NCBI RefSeq assembly: GCF_024346055.1
Contig: NZ_JAGQCH010000003.1
Coordinates: 62,001-126,000, forward strand
From: Cyanobium sp. Cruz CV13-4-11
GTDB taxonomy: Bacteria > Cyanobacteriota > Cyanobacteriia > PCC-6307 > Cyanobiaceae
Direction of reading: 5' to 3'
Length of the DNA: 64,000 nt
The translations under genes were made by a program, and so were the position numbers. Shown piece after piece: positions 24,607 through 32,344 of this stretch (positions within the stretch are counted from its first letter, which is position 1; each line of letters begins with the position of its first letter). The notes beneath the pieces are model-generated. The model worked only from the letters and a program-made list of their open reading frames with translations. It searched no databases and was not told the DNA's origin.

Positions 24607-26540
24607 CGGGCCAGGGGGTCGACCAGAGGTGGGGCACCCAGCCTTTGTTCTGGATCGTATTCCGGCACCAGTCGGCGCAGGAGTACAGCGGTCGTCGCCT
24701 CGTCCCAGTTGGCCAGGGCTTCATGCAGCTGCTGGATCAGGGGCAACAGTTGCGCGCTCTCGCGCCTGGGTTCGGTGGCCTTGCGGATCAGCGGGTGCTG
24801 GGTGGGTTGGTCGTCGGTGCCGATCAGCAACTCTTCGTAGAGCTTTTCCCCTGGCCGCAGACCGGTGTAGCGGATGGCGATGTCGCCATCACTGTTGTGG
24901 TCGTCCCGAACCCGCAAGCCCGACAGTTCGATCATCTGCCTGGCCAGGTCGGCGATCCTGACAGGCTCTCCCATGTCGAGAAGGAACAGATCGCCGCCGA
25001 TGGCCATGCCCGTGGACTGGAGCACCAGCTGGACGGCCTCCGGAATGGTCATGAAGTAGCGGGTAATGGCCGGGTGGGTCACGGTGACGGGGCCGCCTGT
25101 GGTGATCTGCTGGTGAAACAGGGGGATCACCGAGCCGGATGAGCCCAGCACATTGCCGAATCTGACCATGGACAGGATCGGGCCGCCCGTTTCGACCTCG
25201 GCGGCGGCCGCCTGGATCAGTAGCTCGCAGATCCGCTTGCTGGCCCCCATGACATTGGTGGGTCGCACGGCCTTGTCAGAGGAGATCAGGGTGAGTCGGC
25301 TGACCCCAGAGGCGCGGGTGGCGGCGATCACGGCCTCCGTGGCGCCGATGTTGTTGGCAATGCCTGCGCAGAGATTGGCCTCCACGAGGGGGACGTGTTT
25401 GTAGGCGGCGGCATGGAAGATGGTTTCCACACCGTGCTGCCGGCAGAGCAGGGTGAGGCGGGAGGCGTTGCAGGCATCGCCCAGGACGGCATGGAGTTCG
25501 ACTGCGCCCGTCTTGGAGCTCAGCTCCCGCTCTATGGCGTAGAGGGCGAACTCATTGCGTTCCAGCAGCAACAGCCGGGTGGCACCGAGCGCCACGACCT
25601 GGCGACAGAGTTCGCTGCCGATTGATCCACCGGCACCCGTCACCATCACCACCTTCCCTTTGACACCGGCCTTGAGCAGCACCGGGTCGGGGTTGGAGGG
25701 CTCCCGTCCCAGGAGATCTTCGATCGCCACGGCCTGCAGGTCGGAAACGATCCTCTGGCCACTGGCCATCTGGGCGAGTGAGGGGATCGATAGCACTTCC
25801 AGACCCCTGTGGGTGAGCTGGTCGACCAGCAGACGCTTGCGGCGTCTGGACATGGCCGGCATGGCGAGCAACACCTTGCGCACCCCGTGGCGTTCGATCA
25901 GCCCGGGCAGCCGCAGGGGGGTGTGGATGGCCATGTTCTGGAGTGTGCGGCCCTCAATCCCCTCGTCGTCGTCCAGGAAACCAACAATGCGGAATCGGCG
26001 GTCGTTGCGCAGGGCCAGCAGCAGACCCATCCCGGCGGCCCCGGCCCCGTAGATGAGGGTGGCCTCACCCTGGGAGCCCCCCTGGGAGTGATTGTCGCGC
26101 TGGTCAAGGTGATGGACCAGGACGTCGCGCAGGATGATGCGGCTGGCGATGGCCCCTCCGGTGAACAGCAGCCAGTAGAGAATCCAGAAGGATCGCGGTG
26201 GCTGGGGGCCCCCTATCAGGGTGCTGATCAGCAGAAGGATCAGCACCATCGAACCTGAGCGGGGCACCAGTCCGTAGAGGGAATGGCTGCCGGCGTAGCG
26301 GGTAAGCCCCCGGTACCAGCCGGAGACCACGAGCACGGGCACGCCCGTGATCACGGCCAGGGGCAACAGCAGAATCGTGGCTGGCAGAAACCCCCTGAGG
26401 GACGTGGTGTCTGGCAATCGCAGAATGAAGGCCCCGAGGTAGGCCGCGATGATCATCAGACCATCAAAGACAACCAGCAGCAGCCTTCGGGCAAGCAGCT
26501 GCCTTTGCACATAACGAAGAACGGAGAACTGGGGAATCAA
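24603..26540 (-). CDS. CapD/WbpM-type UDP-sugar 4,6-dehydratase
   Basis: Membrane-anchored nucleotide-sugar epimerase/dehydratase, typically acting on UDP-GlcNAc. Four N-terminal membrane helices span about residues 15-165. A CoA-binding-like Rossmann domain follows (YGAGAAGMGLLLALR, about 190), then the catalytic SDR domain with GAGGSIGSELCRQV (about 300). The SSDKAVRPTNVMGASKR block carries the dehydratase catalytic residues, and GEKLYEELL lies near the end. Length of 645 is standard. It heads the operon with cyanoexosortase A, coupling sugar synthesis to exosortase expression. Confidence 0.92.
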   Translation of the reverse strand: MIPQFSVLRYVQRQLLARRLLLVVFDGLMIIAAYLGAFILRLPDTTSLRGFLPATILLLPLAVITGVPVLVVSGWYRGLTRYAGSHSLYGLVPRSGSMVLILLLISTLIGGPQPPRSFWILYWLLFTGGAIASRIILRDVLVHHLDQRDNHSQGGSQGEATLIYGAGAAGMGLLLALRNDRRFRIVGFLDDDEGIEGRTLQNMAIHTPLRLPGLIERHGVRKVLLAMPAMSRRRKRLLVDQLTHRGLEVLSIPSLAQMASGQRIVSDLQAVAIEDLLGREPSNPDPVLLKAGVKGKVVMVTGAGGSIGSELCRQVVALGATRLLLLERNEFALYAIERELSSKTGAVELHAVLGDACNASRLTLLCRQHGVETIFHAAAYKHVPLVEANLCAGIANNIGATEAVIAATRASGVSRLTLISSDKAVRPTNVMGASKRICELLIQAAAAEVETGGPILSMVRFGNVLGSSGSVIPLFHQQITTGGPVTVTHPAITRYFMTIPEAVQLVLQSTGMAIGGDLFLLDMGEPVRIADLARQMIELSGLRVRDDHNSDGDIAIRYTGLRPGEKLYEELLIGTDDQPTQHPLIRKATEPRRESAQLLPLIQQLHEALANWDEATTAVLLRRLVPEYDPEQRLGAPPLVDPLAR

Positions 26541-26844
26541 TCGTTCAGATCGACGGGAATCGGGGCATCAGGTAAAGGCCTTAGGGTGAAGGCACCCTAG
26601 GAACAAATCAGAAGGGAAACTTCAATTGTGGAAGGACCTGAAGGCAAGTTGAATGGCGGATCCAGGAAGCTTGAAGACGGGGTGGTGGTTAAGGAGGATC
26701 TGATGTTTTGGCGGTGATGGAACGCATGGTATTGACGCTAGTCAGTAGCGCGGGCATCGCCATTCCTATCCAACAATGATGGATGGAGGAATGGATCATG
26801 GGCTTGGCCTGGCTTGGACTGTTGGATCCCACTTTACGGCCATT
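26541..26844. other. Intergenic region upstream of capD operon
   Basis: About 300 bp without a supported gene, lying between the capD start and the end of the WecA-like gene. It is less GC-rich than its flanks. It holds one clear hairpin (26579-26601) close to the capD start. Short frames here have no recognisable content. It should contain the capD-exosortase promoter and the 3' end of the large minus-strand cluster transcript, but I see no T-tailed terminator. Confidence 0.5.
26579..26601. promoter_or_regulatory. Hairpin/inverted repeat in capD leader
   Basis: Inverted repeat with arms TAGGGTG (26582-26588) and CACCCTA (26593-26599) around a 4-base loop, extended by a CC/GG pair past one bulged base. 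It lies 38 bp upstream of the capD start codon and has no T tract. An operator or leader hairpin is more likely than a terminator. Confidence 0.35.
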
Positions 26845-27783
26845 TCAAGGTGGGAAGGGGACGGCGTGGTGGCGATCCAGCCAGAGGCCAATGGCCAGTT
26901 GCACCAGCAGCAGGCCGAGCTCCAGGGCCAGGCCCTGGACGAGGAGGGCCCCGCCCAGCAGGGCGGTGGCGCCGATGTAGAGGAGTGCCACCTGGCTGTG
27001 GGGCCAGCCGGCCTGATGCAGGCGCTGGTAGAGGTGCAGCCGATGGGCCTGGAAGATGGGCTGTCCGGCCTTCCAGCGGCGCAGAACGCAGAGACAGGGG
27101 TCTCCCAGCAGGGGAAAGCCAGCCAGCAGCAGACCCAGGGCCATGGCCGGGGTGGCCTGCTGCAGGACCATGCCGGCGATGACCGCCCCGAGGAACGTGC
27201 TGCCCACATCCCCCATGAACACCCGGGCCGGACTCCAGTTCCAGGCCAGGAAGCTCAGCAGGGCCCCGATCAGGGGAAGCACGCCGTTGCCGCCGGTGGG
27301 GGCCATCGCCAGCGCCGCAACGCTCAGCAGCACGGAGGCGCAGCCGGCGACGAGTCCATCGAGGCCATCGCTGAAGTTGACGAAATTGATCACCGCCGTG
27401 ACAGCGAACCAGGCCACGGGCATCAGCCACCACACCAGGGGCAGGGGGGTGATCGCCACCAGGGCGACGGCTGTGGCGATCTGGATGCCGTAGCGCCCTG
27501 CTGCCGACAGCTTGAGGCGGTCATCCAGCAGGCCCACCAGGGCCAGTGGCAGGCAGAGCAGCGGAATCCAGGCCGGCCAGCCTCCGCCAGCGAGGGGGGC
27601 CAGGCCGCTGCCGACCAGAACAAAGGCCAGGCCCCCGCCCCGGGGGGTGGGCCGCTGGTGGGAGCTGCGGGCGTTGGGCTGATCCACCAGAGCGCGCCGC
27701 AGCAGCGGCAGCAGCAGGTGCAGGAGCAGCGCCCCCAGGCCCCCGCCCAGCAGCAGAACAGCCGGGCCATGCAGGGCGGTCAT
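26845..27783 (-). CDS. WecA/MraY-family polyprenyl-phosphate sugar-1-P transferase
   Basis: Likely starts repeat-unit assembly by moving a HexNAc-1-phosphate to undecaprenyl phosphate. About 10 membrane helices are present. Family motifs are HQRPTPRGGGLAF, GLLDDRLKLS, the FVNFSDGLDGLVAG loop with its catalytic Asp, and VFMGDVGSTFLG. QAHRLHLYQRLHQAG matches the WecA-type HIHH-like cytoplasmic loop. Length of 312 is normal. It overlaps its epimerase-like neighbour by 4 bp and is the last gene of the minus-strand cluster. Confidence 0.9.
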   Translation of the reverse strand: MTALHGPAVLLLGGGLGALLLHLLLPLLRRALVDQPNARSSHQRPTPRGGGLAFVLVGSGLAPLAGGGWPAWIPLLCLPLALVGLLDDRLKLSAAGRYGIQIATAVALVAITPLPLVWWLMPVAWFAVTAVINFVNFSDGLDGLVAGCASVLLSVAALAMAPTGGNGVLPLIGALLSFLAWNWSPARVFMGDVGSTFLGAVIAGMVLQQATPAMALGLLLAGFPLLGDPCLCVLRRWKAGQPIFQAHRLHLYQRLHQAGWPHSQVALLYIGATALLGGALLVQGLALELGLLLVQLAIGLWLDRHHAVPFPP

Positions 27784-28742
27784 GGCACCAGCGGCAGCAC
27801 GGGGAAGGGCTCGGGCGGTCCCCCCAGAAGGCGATGGGCCGGGGTGAAACCGGCCAGGTCGGCACCCATGCGCAGCACCGCCTCAAACCGTTTTGGCGAG
27901 AGCAGCAGCAGCGGTGCGGCCAGGGTCTGGAACAGGCGTGGCGGCAGGGCCAGGAGCCGGCAGCGTCGGGCCGCATCGCCGGGCTCGGTCGCGTCCTGCA
28001 GGCGGCGCAGCATGGTGGCGTAGGGGAGGGTGTCATCGCCGCCGAGGGGCAGGTGCACCGGCTCGGATGGATGGTCTCCGGCCAGGGGCAGGCGGTCGGC
28101 CAGGTGGAGGGCCACGGCGGCCAGCTGGCGGCAGTGGATGGGCTGCCGCAGACCCCCCTGGCCGGGCAGGGGCAGCAGGGGCAGGCGGCGCAGCAATCGG
28201 CGCAGCTGGCTCAGGTTGCGATCGCCGAGGAGGCCGGCCTGGCCATAGATGAGGGTGGGCGCCAGGATGCGCAGCGGCAGGCCGTGGGCCGCGCAGGTCA
28301 GCGTCAGCTGCTCCTCCGCCCGCCGCAGCCGCTGCACCAGATCCCGGTCGAAGCCATTGGCGGCGAACCGTTTGGTGATCACCGAGGAGGAGGAGCAGGC
28401 GACCACCCCCTGCAGGGCGCCGACGCCAGCAGGGTCCCTGGCGGCCAAGCCGGCCAGCCAGGGTGCGAAGGACCAGATGGGGGCAAAGCTGATCAGCAAC
28501 CCCAGCGGTGCCGGGCCCGTCCCGCCGGCTTGCTCCAGATCACAGGGAAGAAAAGGCGGTGGATCGCCGCCCCAGGCCGGCACCAGAGGTTGACGTCGGC
28601 CGGCCACCATGAGCGGGCGCCCCCTGGCCAGCTCGATCAGGGCTTGACCGCTCGGGCTGGTGGCTCCGAAGAGCGTGATCGGGACAGCTGAGGGGAGGGT
28701 CAAGGGGGGATCAGACGCAGTCGTTGCCGTCGAGACGACCAT
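27780..28742 (-). CDS. NAD-dependent epimerase/dehydratase-like protein
   Basis: Extended-SDR-like protein of 320 residues, probably a sugar epimerase or reductase. The dinucleotide loop reads LFGATSPSGQALIE, a variant of GxxGxxG. ACSSSSVITK is the Ser-containing strand, and ILAPTLIYG is the typical RxxxvYG-like segment. The canonical YxxxK is not apparent, so activity may be altered. Pairs of such proteins with WecA-type transferases are common in O-antigen clusters, where the epimerase-like enzyme acts on the lipid-linked or UDP sugar. The ATG at 28742 overlaps the upstream gene by 32 bp, and TTG 28703 is an alternative. Confidence 0.7.
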   Translation of the reverse strand: MVVSTATTASDPPLTLPSAVPITLFGATSPSGQALIELARGRPLMVAGRRQPLVPAWGGDPPPFLPCDLEQAGGTGPAPLGLLISFAPIWSFAPWLAGLAARDPAGVGALQGVVACSSSSVITKRFAANGFDRDLVQRLRRAEEQLTLTCAAHGLPLRILAPTLIYGQAGLLGDRNLSQLRRLLRRLPLLPLPGQGGLRQPIHCRQLAAVALHLADRLPLAGDHPSEPVHLPLGGDDTLPYATMLRRLQDATEPGDAARRCRLLALPPRLFQTLAAPLLLLSPKRFEAVLRMGADLAGFTPAHRLLGGPPEPFPVLPLVP

Positions 28743-29445
28743 CCCACCCCGTCAGTCTCCAGAGGGAGGCGCGCAGTTGGTCGCGCCAGAGCCGCAGCTG
28801 GGATTCGGGCCGCAGATCCCCGGTCTGGGCGTCGGAGCCTTCCACCTGCCAGCCGGTGCCGGCATAGACGATCCGGGCGATGGCGAGTGTACGGGCCATG
28901 TGGGTTTCAGCGGTCACGAAGGTGAGACGGCCCTGCCCGGGCCTGGTCTCCAGCCGTTGCGCAAGGGCGGTCACCTGTCCGACCGTGTCGCAGCCGCGAA
29001 GCAGGCGCAGCAGTTTCGAGGTGTCCCGGGGCCAGAGCCGTCGGTTGCGGAGATGGTTGTAGGTGATGGCCTGGTACTCGGCGTTTCCCTGCAGCACCAG
29101 CAGTGCGCCTGGCCGCTCCCGCCAGAGCAGCAGGGCCGACTGGCTGCGCCAGGGATCCTCGATGAAGGCGGAGATCACCTGGGTTCCCGTCCCGTCGCCC
29201 CCGGGGAGTGTGCGGACGACCTCCCGTGAGGGCCGAGGGGAGGCTGCCCGCTTTCCCAGCCAGGCGGGGGCGAAGAACCAGGCGAGGCCAGCCGAAACGC
29301 CCAGGGCCACGATGCCCAGACGGGTGTTCCGGTTCGACCAGAGGCGCTGGAGCCACGAGCCCTGCCTCTGCCGTTGGTTTTTTTTCCTGACCCGTTCCCG
29401 CCGTGGTTGCAGGTCAGCACCTGGTGGCCTCTCCTCCTCGGGCAA
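28711..29445 (-). CDS. YdcF-like (DUF218) membrane-anchored protein
   Basis: One N-terminal helix (LGIVALGVSAGLAWFF) anchors a DUF218-like domain: ALLVLQGNAEYQAITY, then the GCDTVGQVTALAQRL helix and RLTFVTAETHMARTLAIAR, which is the conserved VTSxxHMxRA-type block. DUF218 proteins such as YdcF and SanA act in the envelope, function mostly unknown. The start is uncertain. TTG 29445 lies 28 bp after the upstream stop, whereas the ATG at 29592 would overlap the GT2 gene by 119 bp. An A8 run follows the chosen start. Confidence 0.6.
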   Translation of the reverse strand: MPEEERPPGADLQPRRERVRKKNQRQRQGSWLQRLWSNRNTRLGIVALGVSAGLAWFFAPAWLGKRAASPRPSREVVRTLPGGDGTGTQVISAFIEDPWRSQSALLLWRERPGALLVLQGNAEYQAITYNHLRNRRLWPRDTSKLLRLLRGCDTVGQVTALAQRLETRPGQGRLTFVTAETHMARTLAIARIVYAGTGWQVEGSDAQTGDLRPESQLRLWRDQLRASLWRLTGWDGRLDGNDCV

Positions 29446-29473
29446 GGGAATCGATGCGCAAGCTTGAGCCAGC

Positions 29474-30340
29474 TTATCGGTCCTGTCTGTTGGGGTTTCG
29501 CGCCTGCCTCGGCCCGGGAAGGCGACTCCAGACCCTCCGGACGTAGCGCAGGCTGAAGGGGATCCACCAGCGCCAGCCGAAAGCCCGGCCATAGGCCAGC
29601 CTCACCTCCTGAAGCCGTCGGCGGGTCTGCTGGCCGCTGACACCCGCCTCGCCCATGTGCACCAGCTCCACATCCACCCCCCGCGCCGAGAGGTCAGCGC
29701 AGGCGCTCAGGCGGAGGAAGTAGTCGAGGTCGGCGGAGAGGCGGAAGGGTGCGGCGAACTGATCAACGCGGCGGCGGGCCCCCGGCCCGATCAGGGTGGC
29801 CTGGTGGGGTGGGGTGGAGCCCAGAAACAGGCTGAGGCGGTAGGCCCCACAGCTGGAAAAGGTGGTTGAGCGTCCCAGCCGGATCGCCCCGTCCTTGCCG
29901 GTCCCGGCGTAGCGGCCGCGGCAGACCACCAGATCCGGCGGGTCGCCCCCTGGCCTGTCCGGCCGGGTCGCTTTGAGCGCCTCCTCCAGCACGGTAGGGC
30001 CGGGTGCCCAGTCATCACTGCCCCAGAACAGCAGCCAGTGGTCCGGGGGCGCGGCGAGGAAGCCCTGGTTCATGGCGCCGAAGATGCCTGGAAACGCCGG
30101 GTCCTGGGGCTGCCAGGTGAAGCGCTTGTCCCGGTGGCAGACAGCGTCCAGCCAGGCCCGGTGTTCCGGCCTGCTGGGGCCATCGATGAACAGCACGCGC
30201 CAGTGGGGCCAGCTCTGGCGCTGCAGGGAGGTGGCCAGCCGGGGCAACAGCAGGTGGGAATCGAGGGTTGGAACGATCAGGCTGAGCCCGTTGGCGGCTC
30301 CGGGGGGCAGGGCGGCACCTGCGGCAGCAGTGGAGCTCAC
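29474..30340 (-). CDS. Glycosyltransferase family 2
   Basis: Soluble GT-A enzyme of 288 residues. The donor site begins LSLIVPTLDSHLLLPR. FIDGPSRPEHR replaces the usual VDDGSxD, and LLFWGSDDWAPGP is the metal-binding block. LSADLDYFLRL is the typical acceptor-side acidic segment. This pattern (DGPSxD plus SDD) matches the WcaA-like subgroup in which repeated acidic motifs bind UDP. Sugar specificity is unknown. It overlaps the carbamoyltransferase stop by 4 bp. Confidence 0.82.
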   Translation of the reverse strand: MSSTAAAGAALPPGAANGLSLIVPTLDSHLLLPRLATSLQRQSWPHWRVLFIDGPSRPEHRAWLDAVCHRDKRFTWQPQDPAFPGIFGAMNQGFLAAPPDHWLLFWGSDDWAPGPTVLEEALKATRPDRPGGDPPDLVVCRGRYAGTGKDGAIRLGRSTTFSSCGAYRLSLFLGSTPPHQATLIGPGARRRVDQFAAPFRLSADLDYFLRLSACADLSARGVDVELVHMGEAGVSGQQTRRRLQEVRLAYGRAFGWRWWIPFSLRYVRRVWSRLPGPRQARNPNRQDR

Positions 30341-32088
30341 CCCTGCCGGCGGATCAGCACGTCACCCAGCACCAGCAGGTCCATGCGGGTGCGCAGGAAG
30401 CAGTCGAGGGCCTGGGCGGGGGTGCAGACGATCGGCTCGTTTTCGTTGAACGAGGTGTTCAGCACCATCGGCACGCCGGTCCGGTCGGCGAAGGCCCGGA
30501 TCAGGTGGTAATAGCGGCCATTGTCGGCGGCGTTCACGGTCTGGAGACGGCCGCTGCCATCCACATGGGTGACGGCCGGGATGCGGGCCCGCTGCTCCTC
30601 ACGGATCGGATACACCTGCATCATGAAGGGCACCTCCCCATCGAGGCTGAACCAGTCGCCCACGGCCTCCTTCAGCACCGACGGGGCGAAAGGACGGAAC
30701 GATTCCCTCCGCTTGATCTTGAGGTTGAGGATGTCCTTCATGTCGGCACGGCGGGGGTCGCCGAGGATCGAACGGTGGCCCAGGGCCCGAGGGCCCCACT
30801 CCATGCGGCCATCGAACCAGCCGATCACCAGCCCCTCGGCGATCGCCGCTGCGACCTGCTGGCAGAGGGCAGCCTCCTCCGGACGCTCCAGGCTGCACTG
30901 GGCCTGCTCCAGGGCCGCGCGGGTGGTTGGACTGGCGAGCAACTCCTCCACCTCTCCAGGTGCCGGCTGGCTGCCCAGGTAGGCATGGCGCATCGGCGCG
31001 GAACGGGACCGGCCCAGCCCGTGCCACACATCGAGGGCCGCACCGAGGGCGCCTCCAGCGTCACCCGCGGCCGCCTGGACATACACCCGCTGGAACGGGG
31101 TGGCCAGGGTCACCTTGCCGTTAGCCACCGAGTTGGCACCGCAGCCCCCGGCGATGCAGAGCTGGTCGCTGGGGTGGCTTCGGTGCAGGGCCCGCAGCAG
31201 GTGGAAGAACGCTTCCTCGTACATCGTCTGGGCCGAGCGGGCGATGTCCATGTGCTGCTGCTGGAGCGGCTCATCCGCCTGCCGGGCAGGGCCGAGCAGG
31301 GACTCCAGCTCCGGGCTCCAGTGGCCGCCCACCACCGGGGCTCCGTTGCTCCACTGGTGCGGCAGCTTCTGGGTGGCGTGGAGGAAGTAGCGCAGATCCA
31401 GGCGGTAGGTGCCGTCGTCCTGGAGCCGCACGATACGGCGCATGGCCTCCATGCGGGTGGGCTGGCCGTAGGGCGCCAGCCCCATCACCTTGTACTCGTC
31501 GCCGTAGTTGGGGAAGCCCAGGTACTGGGTGATCGCCGTGTAGAAGGCGCCAAGGGAATGGGGGAACCAGATCTGGCCATCGAGGCTGAGCTGGTTGCCC
31601 TGGCCATGGCCCCAGGCGCCGCTGGCGAAGTCGCCGAAGCCATCCACCGAGATCACGGCGGCCTCCTGGAAGGGGGAGGCGAAGAAGGCCGAGGCCAGGT
31701 GGGCCCGGTGGTGCTCCACGAAGTGCAGTCGGGCCCCGATCTCCGCGCCTGGGAAGGCCAGGGCCAGCTGCTGGGCCAGGCCTGCCCTTTCGCGCTTGTT
31801 GCGCCAGCGGGCAACCAGGAAGCGGGGATCGGGGCGGCGGGCCAGGGTGTAGGCCACCTTGCGCCAGCGGTGGGCACCCGGCTGGGAGTTGATGGCGATG
31901 TGGTCGAGGTCGGCAGGCCCCACGCCGGCATCGGCCAGACACCAGGCCATGGCCTCGGTGGGGAAGCCGGCCCAGTGCTTGATGCGGCGGAAGCGCTCCT
32001 CCTCGGCGGCGGCAACGATCACGCCATCCTTCACCAGGGCGGCGGCCGCATCGGCGTGGAAGGCATTGATGCCCAGGATGAGCGTCAT
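30337..32088 (-). CDS. NodU-family carbamoyltransferase
   Basis: Transfers a carbamoyl group from carbamoyl phosphate, here probably to a sugar of the polysaccharide. Family blocks are LGINAFHADAAAALV, the metal-ligand EHHRAHLASAF, SVDGFGDFASG and NYGDEYKVMGLAPYG in the N-terminal kinase-like domain. The C-terminal YrdC-like/carbamoyltransferase part has FDGRMEWGPRALGHRSIL and FRPFAPSVLKE. The ATG at 32088 begins directly with the family N-terminus and gives 583 residues. The frame is open through a C13 tract to a GTG at 32169. It is separated from asnB by 256 bp. Confidence 0.9.
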   Translation of the reverse strand: MTLILGINAFHADAAAALVKDGVIVAAAEEERFRRIKHWAGFPTEAMAWCLADAGVGPADLDHIAINSQPGAHRWRKVAYTLARRPDPRFLVARWRNKRERAGLAQQLALAFPGAEIGARLHFVEHHRAHLASAFFASPFQEAAVISVDGFGDFASGAWGHGQGNQLSLDGQIWFPHSLGAFYTAITQYLGFPNYGDEYKVMGLAPYGQPTRMEAMRRIVRLQDDGTYRLDLRYFLHATQKLPHQWSNGAPVVGGHWSPELESLLGPARQADEPLQQQHMDIARSAQTMYEEAFFHLLRALHRSHPSDQLCIAGGCGANSVANGKVTLATPFQRVYVQAAAGDAGGALGAALDVWHGLGRSRSAPMRHAYLGSQPAPGEVEELLASPTTRAALEQAQCSLERPEEAALCQQVAAAIAEGLVIGWFDGRMEWGPRALGHRSILGDPRRADMKDILNLKIKRRESFRPFAPSVLKEAVGDWFSLDGEVPFMMQVYPIREEQRARIPAVTHVDGSGRLQTVNAADNGRYYHLIRAFADRTGVPMVLNTSFNENEPIVCTPAQALDCFLRTRMDLLVLGDVLIRRQG

Positions 32089-32109
32089 GAAGCTGGAGAA
32101 CCGGTTGGC

Positions 32110-32122
32110 GGGGGGGGGGGGG
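32110..32122. repeat. 13-base G/C homopolymer upstream of carbamoyltransferase
   Basis: A run of 13 G on the plus strand (13 C on the sense strand of the minus-strand gene) lies 21 bp before the carbamoyltransferase ATG. Runs this long slip readily during replication. The tract keeps an upstream GTG (32169) in frame with the gene, so length changes would break that frame, or would alter leader spacing if ATG 32088 is used. Confidence 0.8.
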
Positions 32123-32139
32123 CGCTGGTGGCATCGGCC

Positions 32140-32161
32140 AGCCTCGGAAGGGTCCGAGGCT
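32140..32161. promoter_or_regulatory. Perfect 9-bp stem hairpin between asnB and carbamoyltransferase
   Basis: Arms AGCCTCGGA and TCCGAGGCT flank a 4-base loop. No T tract follows on either strand, so it is not a canonical intrinsic terminator. It lies 52 bp from the carbamoyltransferase ATG and next to the G13 tract. It could act as an mRNA stabiliser, pause site or operator. Confidence 0.45.
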
Positions 32162-32344
32162 CCACGCACCGTTTCAAGGTCATGGAGCCGGGAGAGTGGC
32201 TCTCAGGGTCGGATCGGCCTCGATAGCCCCTAACGGATGGACGAAACAGAGGAGCCGGTGGTCGGGCGGCTTGGGTGTCCAGTCGCCGCCTGATCCTAGG
32301 GGACATGTCCTGGGGTAACCCTGGGAAGCGCCGCGGTGTGGCGT

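Noticed and set aside
29376-29420. Programmed frameshift at the A8 tract in the YdcF-like gene
   Set aside because: An out-of-frame GTG with a better ribosome-binding site lies just upstream, but TTG 29445 already supplies an in-frame start, so no frameshift is needed.
30505-32226. 573-codon plus-strand frame opposite the carbamoyltransferase
   Set aside because: No recognisable motif. Its composition is that of an antisense shadow, and the minus-strand product is a clear NodU family member.
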